Source: Atopococcus tabaci DSM 17538 (GTDB lineage: Bacteria > Bacillota > Bacilli > Lactobacillales > Carnobacteriaceae_A). Taken from it: DNA of 54,371 nucleotides. Position 1 is the first letter of the stretch; the number at the start of each line of letters is the position of its first letter. The notes under the pieces were generated by a model. The model was not told the DNA's origin. It ran no database searches and worked only from the letters and a program-made list of their open reading frames with translations. The stretch is from positions 1-54,371 of the forward strand of contig NZ_AUCD01000008.1 in NCBI RefSeq assembly GCF_000429585.1. Reading direction: 5' to 3'. Below, in pieces: positions 1-7,829 of the stretch. Position numbers and translations under genes: made by a program.

Positions 1-231
1 ATAGACCTTTTCATAGTAGTCGTAGGTCTTCCCGTTCTGCTTCTGGCGGCGGAGCTGCTGGACCGTCCCGTTTCTGACTTCGCTGTTGATCGTCTCCGGA
101 GCCCGCCCCAACACCTGGGCAATATCGCGATTCGAGTACTTTTCCTTCTTCAGGACCGCGATCTGGCAGCGCTCGGCGTAGGAAAGGTGTTTTCCCTTGC
201 GGGATTCTGTGTTAAGATGGGTTTGTGTCAC
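1..231 (-). CDS. IS30 family transposase, N-terminal fragment
   Basis: The first 77 residues of an IS30-type DDE transposase. The fragment holds the N-terminal helix-turn-helix that binds the terminal repeats; LSYAERCQIAVLKKE followed by YSNRDIAQVLGRAPETI is typical of the family. The catalytic domain is outside the window. Translation probably starts at GTG 231, preceded by AAGGATG about 9 nt upstream. An ATG slightly further up (241-239) is in another frame that stops after nine codons, so GTG is the better start. The gene is truncated by the window edge, not by a visible mutation. Confidence 0.85.
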   Translation of the reverse strand, partial: MTQTHLNTESRKGKHLSYAERCQIAVLKKEKYSNRDIAQVLGRAPETINSEVRNGTVQQLRRQKQNGKTYDYYEKVY

Positions 232-262
232 GTGAATTCATCCTTGTCTATTGAGAGTTAGT

Positions 263-291
263 GGTAACCTCAATATACCAGAAATTCACGT
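263..291. repeat. IS30 terminal inverted repeat (5' side)
   Basis: Read inward from the outer edge it begins ACGTGAATTTC and ends GGTTACC. The counterpart at 54047-54075 begins ACGTAAATTTC and ends AGCCACC. The outer 11 bases differ at one position and the interior is looser, as is common for IS30 ends. A target duplication cannot be tested because the two ends belong to different copies. Confidence 0.7.
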
Positions 292-389
292 GGCGTTTTT
301 TCTTTGGCGGTGGCTAGCTTCATTATAAAATCTGCCTTCGTTTAATTGGAAAATCATTTGCATAAGTCATGACCCTCTGATGTTGCCCT

Positions 390-418
390 TTCAGCGGTTT
401 CCACTTCTATGCTATACT
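390..418 (+). promoter_or_regulatory. Candidate promoter of the RpiR gene
   Basis: A good -10 box TATACT lies at 413-418, 26 bases before the start codon. The hexamer 17 bases upstream (TTCAGC, 390-395) is a poor -35, so the promoter may be weak or activator-dependent. Confidence 0.35.
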
Positions 419-443
419 TTTACCGAATACAGTCGGAGGAGAG

Positions 444-1253
444 ATGACCGTGCAAGAATTGAGTTTCGCCAATCGAGTCACACAAAATCTGGAGTTGCTC
501 TCCAAAAAAGAGAAACACATCGCAAAATTTCTACTTGAAAACAAAGAATCCATCAAACAAATGGGCATCACAGAAATCTCTTCCAAAACAAACACATCCA
601 ATTCCACCGTTTCGCGTATGATGAACAAATTGGGGTACAGCAGTTTTGGAGATTTCAAAGCCCTGATCACCCGGGAAGACCATGATGATTTGCCGCTTGC
701 GGATGTTGTGAACACCATTTCTTCTTATTATCATCAAGTCATTCAATCCACCACGGAGCTGTTGGATATTGCCCAATGTTCGAAATTTGTTGAAGCCATC
801 GCGAATGCTAGCCGCATTATCGTCTGCGGCATCGGAAACTCAGGATTGAGCGCCTTCGAATTGGAGTCCCGATTGATGCGCATGGGCCTGCAGGCTGAAG
901 CCATCACCGACCCGCATATGATGCTGATGCGGACATCGCTTCTCGATGAAAACGACATGCTTCTCGCCTTATCCAGTACTGGAAAAACGGATGCCATTTT
1001 AGCGACATGCAGATCAGCTAAAAAGCGAAAGACGCCCATTTACACCATCACCAGTCAAAATTATACGGAACTGACGGAAATAGCGGATGAAATCTTGTTT
1101 GCGTCCGACCGGATTTCTGTTCCGGATGAAAAGTTCATCAACAGCCAGCTCGCGACGCATTATATATTGGATATATTGTGCTACTTGTTGCTGAAAAACG
1201 ACACATATCTCAATAATAGACGGAAGACGCTTGAAGCTTTGGAAATCAATTAA
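444..1253 (+). CDS. RpiR/MurR family transcriptional regulator
   Basis: A 269-residue phosphosugar-sensing regulator. Residues 1-75 form the RpiR helix-turn-helix domain (EISSKTNTSNSTVSRMMNKLGY). Residues about 120-250 form a SIS domain (IIVCGIGNSGLSAFELESRL, then LLALSSTGKTDAIL) that binds phosphorylated sugars. GGAGGAGAG sits directly before the ATG. It converges on nanE and the PTS gene and is their most likely regulator, since RpiR proteins commonly control N-acetylmannosamine or N-acetylmuramate pathways. Two related 12-bp near-palindromes around the PTS promoter (3846-3886) are candidate binding sites. Family assignment is firm; the effector is inferred. Confidence 0.9.
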   Translation: MTVQELSFANRVTQNLELLSKKEKHIAKFLLENKESIKQMGITEISSKTNTSNSTVSRMMNKLGYSSFGDFKALITREDHDDLPLADVVNTISSYYHQVIQSTTELLDIAQCSKFVEAIANASRIIVCGIGNSGLSAFELESRLMRMGLQAEAITDPHMMLMRTSLLDENDMLLALSSTGKTDAILATCRSAKKRKTPIYTITSQNYTELTEIADEILFASDRISVPDEKFINSQLATHYILDILCYLLLKNDTYLNNRRKTLEALEIN

Positions 1254-1259
1254 ACAAAC

Positions 1260-1309
1260 AGCCCGCAAAAAGTTCATTTCAAGTGAACTCCTTGCGGGCT
1301 GCTTTTTTG
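1260..1309 (+). terminator. Intrinsic terminator after the RpiR gene
   Basis: AGCCCGCAA pairs with TTGCGGGCT around an inner AGTTCA/TGAACT stem and is followed by a T run. It begins seven bases after the stop codon. Confidence 0.85.
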
Positions 1310-1327
1310 ATTGCAGGAAGAAGCGAT

Positions 1328-1528
1328 GTAAGTTAAACTAAGCTCTATTTTTAGAGTGCAAATTTAACTTACAAGCCTCCTAAATGAAACTCACACTTAT
1401 TTTAGAACCTCGAGTTTAACTTAGACCCCATCTAAGTTAAGCTCGCCTTCTTTTTCTGGTTCTGAGTTTAACTTAGCCGCTGTCTATTTCAAACTCAGCC
1501 CCTTCTCAGGCATGTGAGTTTGAAATAG
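1328..1528. repeat. 52-bp phased inverted-repeat array 1 (4 units)
   Basis: Four 45-bp units at 1328-1372, 1380-1424, 1432-1476 and 1484-1528 are separated by three 7-bp spacers (AAGCCTC, ACCCCAT, CCGCTGT). Each unit has 13-bp inverted arms around about 19 bp. The last unit is perfect (CTATTTCAAACTC / GAGTTTGAAATAG) and abuts the nanE terminator. Others use CTAAGTTAAACTC-type arms with mismatches. Arms can also pair across a spacer, for example GAGTTTAACTTAG with CTAAGTTAAGCTC over a 7-nt loop. The array lies between two terminators of convergent genes, so it is probably little transcribed. Confidence 0.85.
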
Positions 1529-1529
1529 C

Positions 1530-1570
1530 AAAAGGAAGAGGCCGGGACATATGCCCGGCCTCTTCCTTTT
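1530..1570 (-). terminator. Terminator of the PTS-nanE operon
   Basis: A near-perfect hairpin with GGAAGAGGCCGGG on one side and CCCGGCCTCTTCC on the other, flanked by AAAA and TTTT. It could work in both directions. It lies two bases from the nanE stop. Confidence 0.85.
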
Positions 1571-1572
1571 GA

Positions 1573-2262
1573 TTAGTTGTGTGCTTCTTGCATCGCTGTT
1601 GCAAATTTTTCTGCGATCAGCTGCGGACGTGTGATGGCACTGCCGACCACTACTGCGTGAACGCCCAATTCCAAGCAGCGTTTCGCTTTTTCAGGCGTAT
1701 CGACATGTCCCTCGGCGATTACCGGTACCGAAACTTCTTTCAAAATGGTTTTCAGACGCTCAAAATCGTTGTCTGCGATGTTGTGGCCTTCTGATTTTTC
1801 CGTGTACCCCATCAATGTGGTGGAGACACAATCAAAGCCCAGTTCTTCCGCTTTTTTCGCTTCCTCAATCGTGGACGTGTCCGCCATCAACAGCAATTCT
1901 GGATAAGCCGCACGGATTTTTTGGACAAAAGTTTCCAATGTCTCGCCATTCGGACGGACACGATCAGTGGCATCCAACGCCACCATTTCGCAGCCGGATT
2001 CAGCCAGTTCATCAATCTCTTTCATGGTGGCAGTGATGAACACTTTGGAGTCGTCGTAATCCCGTTTGACAATACCGATAACCGGCAAATCGACAGTTTT
2101 CTTGATTTCGATGATGTCTTCTTTTGAATTTGCCCGAATCCCTTGAGCGCCACCTTCTTTTGCGGCAGCTGCCATCCGGCCCATGATGTACGAACTGTGA
2201 AGAGGCTCATGGGACAATGCTTGGCATGATACGATCAAGCCAGATTTCACTTCATTTAACAT
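1573..2262 (-). CDS. nanE: N-acylglucosamine-6-phosphate 2-epimerase (NanE)
   Basis: A TIM-barrel enzyme that converts N-acetylmannosamine-6-phosphate to N-acetylglucosamine-6-phosphate in the cytoplasm. Family hallmarks are [12 protein letters not shown] near the N-terminus, [18 protein letters not shown] in the middle and [13 protein letters not shown] near the phosphate-binding end. Two ATGs compete. The one at 2268 overlaps the PTS stop as ATGA but has its Shine-Dalgarno almost touching it. The ATG at 2262 has TTAGGAG at normal spacing and is preferred, giving 229 residues. It is co-transcribed with the upstream EIICB gene, suggesting that the PTS brings in N-acetylmannosamine or a related sugar. 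Confidence 0.93.
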   Translation of the reverse strand: MLNEVKSGLIVSCQALSHEPLHSSYIMGRMAAAAKEGGAQGIRANSKEDIIEIKKTVDLPVIGIVKRDYDDSKVFITATMKEIDELAESGCEMVALDATDRVRPNGETLETFVQKIRAAYPELLLMADTSTIEEAKKAEELGFDCVSTTLMGYTEKSEGHNIADNDFERLKTILKEVSVPVIAEGHVDTPEKAKRCLELGVHAVVVGSAITRPQLIAEKFATAMQEAHN

Positions 2263-2264
2263 AT

Positions 2265-3797
2265 TCATTCTCCTAACGCTTCTTCGATTTCATTTTTGAT
2301 GACAGAAACTTGCGGTCCATAAATGACTTGTACGCCGTTCCCTTTTTTCACCACACCTTTGCTGCCAGTCTTTTGCAAATCGGATTCATTGACTTGATCT
2401 GCGTTGTTGACCGTCACCCGCAAACGAGTGGCACAGTTGTCTACGCCCGCCAAGTTTTCGGTTCCGCCCAATGCGGCGATGATTGCCATGGCTCTCTCGG
2501 TTCCTTGAGTACCTACCGTTTCTTCCAGTTGCTCTCCCCGTCCAGGAGTGTTGAAATTGAATTTGCGGATTAAGAACGTGAATGTGAAGTAGTACAAGAA
2601 GAACCACGCTGTTCCAATCAAAAGGACATACACCCAGTTGGTGCGGGCATTCCCTTGCAAGACGCCGAACAAAATGAAGTCGATAAATCCGCCTGAGAAC
2701 GTTTGGCCAATCGTGATTTCAAAAATGTGCGCCAGCATGAAGGCAAATCCGTCAAACAATGCGTGAACCACATACAACAGCGGAGCAACAAACAAGAATG
2801 AGAATTCAATCGGCTCCGTGATTCCTGTCAAAAAGGATGTCAATGCAGCGGACAGCATCAAACCGCCGACAATCTTTTTGTTTTCCGGTTTGGCTGTACG
2901 GTACATGGCCAATGCGGCTCCGACCATCCCGAACATCATGGTGATGAAACGCCCCGACATGAAGCGGGATGTGCCGATGTAGAATTCTTGAGTGGACGGA
3001 TCAGACAGCTGAGCAAAGAAGATGTTTTGTGTTCCCTGCACCACTTCGCCGCCGATTTCCATCGTGCCGCCCAATCCTGTTTGCCAAAACGGCAAGTAAA
3101 AAATGTGGTGCAAGCCCAATGGTCCAAGCATACGTAAAACGAACCCGTAAATCAATGTTCCGATGTATCCTGTGGCGTTGACCAAATCTCCCAATCCGCC
3201 GATCAGCTGCTGGAACAATGGCCAGACAAAATACATAACCGCCCCTACTGCGATAGCTGCAACGGATGTGATGATCGGAACAAAACGCGACCCTCCGAAG
3301 AAGCCGAGAAACTGCGGGAGCTCGATTTTGTTGAACCGGTTGTGCAGGATGGAAGCCACAATCCCAATGATGATTCCCCCGAACACACCCATTTCTAACG
3401 ATTGGATGCCGACTGTTGTTCCTTGTCCGACAGCCGCCATGTTTTCTGCGGCCAAATTGCCGGTGATGGTCAAGATGGCATTCACCGTGGCGTGCATGAC
3501 GAAATACCCGATCAACGAAGCTAAGCCGGCTGTGCCTTTATCGGATTTGGCCAACCCGATGGCTACCCCTACCGCAAAAATGATCGGTAAGTTGGCAAAG
3601 ACAATATTGCCCGCGCTCGCCATGATGGTAAAAACGGCTTGCAGCCAAGCAACGTCCAAAACCGGATAAGCGTTTACAGTATTCGGGTTTGATAAAGCTC
3701 CCCCGATTCCCAACAACAACCCCGCTGCCGGCAAAATGGCGATCGGCAGCATAAACGATTTCCCAAACTGCTGGGCTTTCTCAAAAAATCTATTCAT
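2265..3797 (-). CDS. PTS EIICB, glucose/N-acetylglucosamine type
   Basis: A 510-residue permease of the glucose PTS superfamily. An N-terminal EIIC membrane domain (about residues 10-400, with the conserved [19 protein letters not shown]) is followed by a C-terminal EIIB domain whose phosphorylated cysteine is in [10 protein letters not shown]. There is no EIIA domain, so it must borrow one. It leads a two-gene operon with nanE, with a strong promoter at 3834-3862. The neighbours point to N-acetylmannosamine or another amino sugar; glucose cannot be excluded from sequence alone. Confidence 0.9.
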   Translation of the reverse strand: MNRFFEKAQQFGKSFMLPIAILPAAGLLLGIGGALSNPNTVNAYPVLDVAWLQAVFTIMASAGNIVFANLPIIFAVGVAIGLAKSDKGTAGLASLIGYFVMHATVNAILTITGNLAAENMAAVGQGTTVGIQSLEMGVFGGIIIGIVASILHNRFNKIELPQFLGFFGGSRFVPIITSVAAIAVGAVMYFVWPLFQQLIGGLGDLVNATGYIGTLIYGFVLRMLGPLGLHHIFYLPFWQTGLGGTMEIGGEVVQGTQNIFFAQLSDPSTQEFYIGTSRFMSGRFITMMFGMVGAALAMYRTAKPENKKIVGGLMLSAALTSFLTGITEPIEFSFLFVAPLLYVVHALFDGFAFMLAHIFEITIGQTFSGGFIDFILFGVLQGNARTNWVYVLLIGTAWFFLYYFTFTFLIRKFNFNTPGRGEQLEETVGTQGTERAMAIIAALGGTENLAGVDNCATRLRVTVNNADQVNESDLQKTGSKGVVKKGNGVQVIYGPQVSVIKNEIEEALGE

Positions 3798-3833
3798 TCT
3801 TTTCCCCTCCTAATGTGAAACCTTTGTACGCCT

Positions 3834-3862
3834 AGTATACGTTTTGGAAATGTTTTCGTCAA
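3834..3862 (-). promoter_or_regulatory. Sigma-A promoter of the PTS-nanE operon
   Basis: On the minus strand TTGACG (3862-3857), a 17-base spacer and TATACT (3839-3834) form a near-consensus promoter 37 bases before the PTS start codon. Confidence 0.75.
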
Positions 3863-3886
3863 TATTTGATTAAAGAAAATATTTCC
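3846..3886. promoter_or_regulatory. Candidate RpiR operator pair
   Basis: GGAAATGTTTTC (3846-3857) and GAAAATATTTCC (3875-3886) form an inverted repeat with 11 of 12 positions matched. Each half is itself a near-palindrome of the GAAA-N-TTTC kind reported for RpiR-family operators. One copy lies in the promoter spacer and the other just upstream of the -35, well placed for repression. Assignment to the RpiR protein at 444-1253 is inferred. Confidence 0.5.
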
Positions 3887-3981
3887 TTACATCCGTTATA
3901 AATCCAATCCCGCTTTGACTTATTTGCGCAAACCCTTCATAATCAAAGTGAACATTGATTACTTTTCTAGGGGGAAAAGAG

Positions 3982-4854
3982 ATGAGAATTTCCAGTGAGC
4001 ACGTTGTTTTCAGTATGGAAAAAGCGAATAAACCGGCACTCTCTGTGGACAGCGGAGCGACGGTCGTTTTTGAAACGTTGGACTGTTTTTCAAATACCGT
4101 CCAATCAAGCGAGGACTTGGTGAGTGCGATTGATTTCAGCAAAGTCAATCCGGCGACTGGCCCCTTGTTCGTCAACGGCGCAGAGCCAGGCGACACGTTG
4201 AAAGTTACGATTCATTCCATCACGCTTCCGGATCAAGGTGTCATTGTGACGGCACCAGGTTTGGGCAATTTGTCGGGCAGCATCGTGGAAGAAGAAACCG
4301 TAATCTGCAAAGTGACCGATGACCATGTCGAGTACAAAGGCATCAACGTTCCTTTGCGGAAAATGATCGGCGTTATCGGGACCGCTCCAGCCGGCGAACC
4401 GGTGAACACCGGCACGCCTCATGACCACGGCGGCAACATGGACACCACCCGCATCGCGGAAGGTGCCTCACTTTATTTGCCGGTCAACGTGGAAGGTGCC
4501 CTGCTTGCGATGGGCGACTTGCATGCGGCGATGGGTGACGGAGAAATCATGGGTGACGGACTGGAAATTCCAGGCGAAGTCGAAGTGACAGTCGAAGTTG
4601 TCAAAAACTTTGATCTTCCTGTGCCGTTGGTCGAAACCGATGACTTGTGGATCACGATCGGTTCGCGGGCCACATTGGAAGAAGCGGGCCGTCTCGCCAC
4701 GGAAAACATGGCGGACCTGATTCAGAAAAAATCCGAGCTGACATTCAACCAAGCCGGCATGCTCTTATCGATGGCCGGGAACCTGCATGCCTGCCAAGTG
4801 GTCAACCCGAATGTGACGATGCGGATGGAACTGGCGAAATCATTATTGAAATAA
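3982..4854 (+). CDS. Acetamidase/formamidase family protein
   Basis: A 290-residue amidohydrolase of the FmdA/AmdA family, which releases ammonia from short amides such as formamide or acetamide. Recognisable segments are VNPATGPLFVNGAEPGDTL, GTPHDHGGNMDTTRI and GDLHAAMGDGE, the last two carrying probable metal ligands. The frame opens at TTG 3955, but AGGGGGAAAAG sits just before ATG 3982, which is chosen. It is divergent from the PTS-nanE operon and shares its control region, so a link with amino-sugar nitrogen is possible but unproven. A terminator follows directly. Confidence 0.88.
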   Translation: MRISSEHVVFSMEKANKPALSVDSGATVVFETLDCFSNTVQSSEDLVSAIDFSKVNPATGPLFVNGAEPGDTLKVTIHSITLPDQGVIVTAPGLGNLSGSIVEEETVICKVTDDHVEYKGINVPLRKMIGVIGTAPAGEPVNTGTPHDHGGNMDTTRIAEGASLYLPVNVEGALLAMGDLHAAMGDGEIMGDGLEIPGEVEVTVEVVKNFDLPVPLVETDDLWITIGSRATLEEAGRLATENMADLIQKKSELTFNQAGMLLSMAGNLHACQVVNPNVTMRMELAKSLLK

Positions 4855-4862
4855 GCAGACTG

Positions 4863-4904
4863 AAGAAGCGGCGCTTATCTTAAAGCCCCGCTTCTTCTTT
4901 TTTT
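4863..4904 (+). terminator. Terminator between acetamidase and PHP genes
   Basis: AAGAAGCGG pairs with CCGCTTCTT and is followed by TTTTTTT. It sits between convergent genes and may also serve the minus-strand operon. Confidence 0.8.
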
Positions 4905-4915
4905 AATTCCCTTTC

Positions 4916-5881
4916 TCAGTCAATGTAAATCGGATTGGATATGGTCAACAGTTCGTTGCTTTTTCCTTTGATGGTTCCCCACAGTTCCACACGCACATAA
5001 CCGGGAGCCAATTCCAGCGGAACGGATACGGTCTCTTCTTCCACCTGTTCGTCCACGCAGACTTTTCCGTTGTGAATCACTTTCACCCGCTCCACTTTTG
5101 GTGCAAACTTCCGCAGTGTTTTATTCATGACCGGCAGCACACTCAACTGCAGCTGTCCTTGACCAGCCTTCAATGTTTCACCCATTCGGACATAGCGCCC
5201 GTTTTGTTCAATCGCCCAATCGAGCGATGGGCCCAGCGTGATGTAAAAGGCCCCCTGTTCCAACGCGCCGCGAAAACTCGATTTGATCAGCGGGCCCTCA
5301 GTTTCCACATACGTGATCGCCGGATTTTCTTCCATCGGCTCCTTCCGGTGCCAGTCCCTGCCGGCGCTGCACGATATCCGGGTGCCGCGGTCCAAAAGAC
5401 CAGCCCACAGACTGTACGCATCCCAGCTCCAATACTGATCGTCAGGACTGACTGAGTTCCAAACCTCGATGTAATCGACGTTGTCCCAATTCGTCACATT
5501 GAACGACCAGTGGCAGCCGGTGCACATCGGGCTCCCCACCGCATACGGATGCGCGATGCCGACCAGCCCGCCCGCTTCTTTCACCTCCAAAATGTGCTGA
5601 TCAATCGTATCCGGCTTGGCCGTCCGCCAGTCCACCAGCCGTTTGGCATCATGGACGAGCATATGCCCGAAATACGTGGTCCACTCGATGCCGCCCAGAG
5701 TCACGAGCCGGCTTTCTTCTGCCCGTTCTTCCAATTCCTTGTATCCTGACGCCGTATTGTGATCCGTCAAAATCAAGCCGTCGTATCCATACTCCAGCGC
5801 TTGCTGATGGAGTTCATCCACTGTAAAGTCGCCGTCACTGTGATTCGTGTGGCTGTGCAATTCCACTGCGTACTGGTTCAT
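4916..5881 (-). CDS. PHP-domain metallohydrolase (CehA/McbA family)
   Basis: A 321-residue protein. The first 200 residues are a PHP domain with metal-binding ELHSHTNHSDGDFT and LILTDHN; the histidine-rich GIAHPYA and SAGRDWH also fit metal ligands. The remaining 110 residues look like a beta-rich accessory domain. CehA/McbA proteins hydrolyse phosphoesters or carbamates; the substrate here is unknown. It is the last gene of the phosphodiester-type operon. GGAAGGAG lies before the start even though that start overlaps the upstream gene by 47 bases, so the overlap looks real. Confidence 0.85.
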   Translation of the reverse strand: MNQYAVELHSHTNHSDGDFTVDELHQQALEYGYDGLILTDHNTASGYKELEERAEESRLVTLGGIEWTTYFGHMLVHDAKRLVDWRTAKPDTIDQHILEVKEAGGLVGIAHPYAVGSPMCTGCHWSFNVTNWDNVDYIEVWNSVSPDDQYWSWDAYSLWAGLLDRGTRISCSAGRDWHRKEPMEENPAITYVETEGPLIKSSFRGALEQGAFYITLGPSLDWAIEQNGRYVRMGETLKAGQGQLQLSVLPVMNKTLRKFAPKVERVKVIHNGKVCVDEQVEEETVSVPLELAPGYVRVELWGTIKGKSNELLTISNPIYID

Positions 5882-6347
5882 CCACGCTCACTCCTTCCGC
5901 ACAAACACGCAAATTGGCTATTACTTTTTCTGATGCCACGCTGTGCGCATTCAATTGCACTTCCCATTTCCCTGGAAGAATCGGCTGCGGCGCAAATCCT
6001 AAACTCGCTTTTTCTTCTGACAGCACCACTTTCAAGTCGCGTTCTTTCGTATGCCGCGCGCCTAAATACTCCCCGTTATACGAGAGAGACAGCGTCACCA
6101 AGTTCTCCACAGGCAGATGAGCGCGCACCAGTTCATCCGCCACCGGTTCATCGGAAGGAAAATAGTTTCCCAAAGCCTCTCTCACCTGCTCGAAGGCTTC
6201 CGCTTCCGTCGCATGACTCGGTCCATACGCAAACTCAATGACCAGCCGTTCGTATTCCTTCTCCAGTTGAAACGTCAATGGAATGTTCGTCTGATTGTCC
6301 GCCGGCGTCAACACCAGCTGTTGATTGATGATCGCTTTAATTGCCAA
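5835..6347 (-). CDS. Hypothetical protein preceding the PHP hydrolase
   Basis: A 170-residue soluble protein with no signal peptide or membrane segment, predicted to be rich in beta strands. It overlaps the PHP gene by 47 bases. I do not recognise a domain. In some PHP proteins a comparable beta-sandwich domain is fused to the N-terminus, so this may be the split-off partner of the metallohydrolase, made in fixed ratio by translational coupling. It is separated from the ABC importer genes by 615 bases holding repeat arrays and two terminators, so it may have its own promoter. Confidence 0.65.
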   Translation of the reverse strand: MAIKAIINQQLVLTPADNQTNIPLTFQLEKEYERLVIEFAYGPSHATEAEAFEQVREALGNYFPSDEPVADELVRAHLPVENLVTLSLSYNGEYLGARHTKERDLKVVLSEEKASLGFAPQPILPGKWEVQLNAHSVASEKVIANLRVCAEGVSVDEPVRSGIAQPHESQ

Positions 6348-6503
6348 CCCCTTCTTTCTTACATGATCTTCCTATCCTTATTCTACTTTCCGTATGTAAA
6401 CTCTTTTCCTAAAAAACCGTTAGCTTTACGCAACCTCTGTTAACTTATCGTAAACCAGCGCTTACTTGGGGAATGAAGAGTCATCCCGCGTCCAGAAAAA
6501 CGT

Positions 6504-6652
6504 TTGGTTCCAACTCGATGAACCATTTCTAGTTGAGTCGGAATCAAACGAGGTTTTGATTCCGACTCAGTGGCAGTTCCGTTTTTGAGTTGGAATCAAT
6601 CAGCGTTTTGATTCCAACTCGAGGGCCAATTTCTTTTTGAGCTGGAATCAAT
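6504..6652. repeat. 52-bp phased inverted-repeat array 2a (3 units)
   Basis: Units at 6504-6548, 6556-6600 and 6608-6652 keep the 45+7 ruler of array 1 but use different arms: TTGATTCCAACTC / GAGTTGGAATCAA. Only the inner AACTC/GAGTT is shared with the CTATTTC-type arrays. Spacers are CGAGGTT and CAGCGTT. The array abuts a minus-strand terminator at 6654-6687. Confidence 0.8.
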
Positions 6653-6653
6653 C

Positions 6654-6687
6654 AAAAAAAACTTTGCGGATGCCCTCTTCCGCAAAG
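6654..6687 (-). terminator. Intrinsic terminator between arrays 2a and 2b
   Basis: On the minus strand CTTTGCGGA, an 8-base loop and TCCGCAAAG are followed by eight T. No gene ends here; the nearest minus-strand gene already has a terminator at 6920-6955. It may stop read-through or a small unannotated transcript from array 2b. Confidence 0.65.
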
Positions 6688-6909
6688 CGAATTTGAAATA
6701 AATTCCCTCTATATTAAACTCGCGGTCCTAAAACTGAGTCGAGCTTGAAATAGACCCCCTCTAAGTTAAACTCACGGTTCCGAAATAGGTGCGAGCTTGA
6801 AATAGACCCTCTGTATTTCAAACTCAAGCTGTACAAGAATCTCCGAGTTTGAAATAGCCTCCTTTTTATTCAAAACTAAATTGGACTCGAGTTGGTCGAA
6901 TCCGTAATT
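6657..6909. repeat. 52-bp phased inverted-repeat array 2b (3 clear units)
   Basis: Clear units lie at 6709-6753, 6761-6805 and 6813-6857, with spacers ACCCCCT and ACCCTCT. Degenerate units in the same phase can be followed to 6657 and 6909. Left arms are CTATATTAAACTC, CTAAGTTAAACTC and GTATTTCAAACTC. Right arms are GAGCTTGAAATAG twice and GAGTTTGAAATAG. Phase is not carried over from array 2a, so these are two arrays side by side. Confidence 0.8.
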
Positions 6910-6919
6910 TTCCGAGCGC

Positions 6920-6955
6920 AAAAAAAGAGACGGGAACAAATCCCTGTCTCTTTTT
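6920..6955 (-). terminator. Terminator of the ABC importer operon
   Basis: AGAGACGGG and CCCTGTCTCT pair around a short loop, flanked by A and T runs on both sides. It starts eight bases after the permease stop. Confidence 0.8.
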
Positions 6956-6962
6956 GCATTGA

Positions 6963-7814
6963 CTAAGCTCTCTTTTCCCATTCTTTCTCTTTCAAGTTGC
7001 TGTAAATATAAACCACTGCGGACAAGGAACAGATTAGGAACATCAACACCGACAAGGCGGCGGCTCGTTCGTAATCCATGTAGCTGTTGAATTGGTCGTA
7101 TAAGGCGATGCCGAGCATCTTCGGTGAGTTGCCGCCCATCAGAAACGGCGTCGTGAACGAACCGACATTGCCCATGAATGTAAACGTCACAGCGACCAGC
7201 GCGTCTTTGTAAGACAGCGGTAAAATCATCGAGCGGAAAATCTGCCATTTGCTGGCGCCGACATCTTTCGCGCTTTCGATGATGGACTGCTGAATGCCCG
7301 ATAAGGAAGCGAAGATGATCAGTGTCGAAAACGGGATATTGAACCAAATGTTCATCAAGATAATCCCTTTTTCGTTGAACATCCATCCCAATTGCCACTC
7401 TTGTCCCACGAGCATACCCAAGCGGTTGATGACTCCTGAATCGCGGATCACCAAGATGACGGCATAGACGGCCACGAGTCCTGGAATGAAGCGCGGCAAC
7501 AGCGTCAGCATGCCCATCCACTTACTCAAACGGCTTCCCGAAAAACGAAGGTACAGCGCCAGCAAGTAGCTGAACACGAGCGTGATGAGGACGGTCCACA
7601 GCACGATTTTCAAGGTGTAGAGGATGTTGCTTTGCTGCAAAGGGTCCGTTAAAAAGTACTGGTAATGCTCGAGTGTGAAGCCGCCTGTTTCTTTATTTTG
7701 GAAGCTTCTGAATACCGAGTTGAGAATCGGGTAGATCACGAACAAGACAACGACCAGCAAAGACGGAGCGGTCAGCAAATACGGTGTCCATTTTTTGAGT
7801 TTCTGGCTGCTCAT
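6963..7814 (-). CDS. ABC transporter permease (first of two)
   Basis: A 283-residue inner-membrane subunit with about six transmembrane helices. The EAA-loop region is visible as ESAKDVGASKWQIFRSMILPLS, which contacts the ATPase. It resembles permeases of the spermidine/iron/phosphonate group, fed by a periplasmic-type binding protein. It follows the binding-protein gene by 15 bases and closes the importer set. The substrate is best guessed from the GDPD gene at the head of the operon: a glycerophosphodiester or related phosphorylated polyol. Confidence 0.9.
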   Translation of the reverse strand: MSSQKLKKWTPYLLTAPSLLVVVLFVIYPILNSVFRSFQNKETGGFTLEHYQYFLTDPLQQSNILYTLKIVLWTVLITLVFSYLLALYLRFSGSRLSKWMGMLTLLPRFIPGLVAVYAVILVIRDSGVINRLGMLVGQEWQLGWMFNEKGIILMNIWFNIPFSTLIIFASLSGIQQSIIESAKDVGASKWQIFRSMILPLSYKDALVAVTFTFMGNVGSFTTPFLMGGNSPKMLGIALYDQFNSYMDYERAAALSVLMFLICSLSAVVYIYSNLKEKEWEKRA

Positions 7815-7829
7815 GAGGGTTCTTCCTTT

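Larger units (their letters stand above)
1..291 (-). mobile_element. IS30-family element, 5' end (partial)
   Basis: The element enters from outside the window and ends near position 291. It holds the start of an IS30-type transposase gene and a terminal inverted repeat at 263-291. That repeat matches the one at the far end of the window (54047-54075) at roughly 18 of 29 positions. The rest of the element lies beyond the left edge. Because the two edge copies point the same way, the window is either a segment between two IS copies or a contig broken at a repeated element. Confidence 0.85.

Noticed and set aside
1328..1528. Regular 45+7 spacing as a CRISPR array
   Set aside because: The constant part is palindromic and drifts between units, the 7-base spacers are too short and similar to each other, and no cas genes are in the window.
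3163..3669. 168-residue plus-strand ORF inside the PTS gene
   Set aside because: Antisense shadow of a well-supported PTS coding region with no ribosome site.
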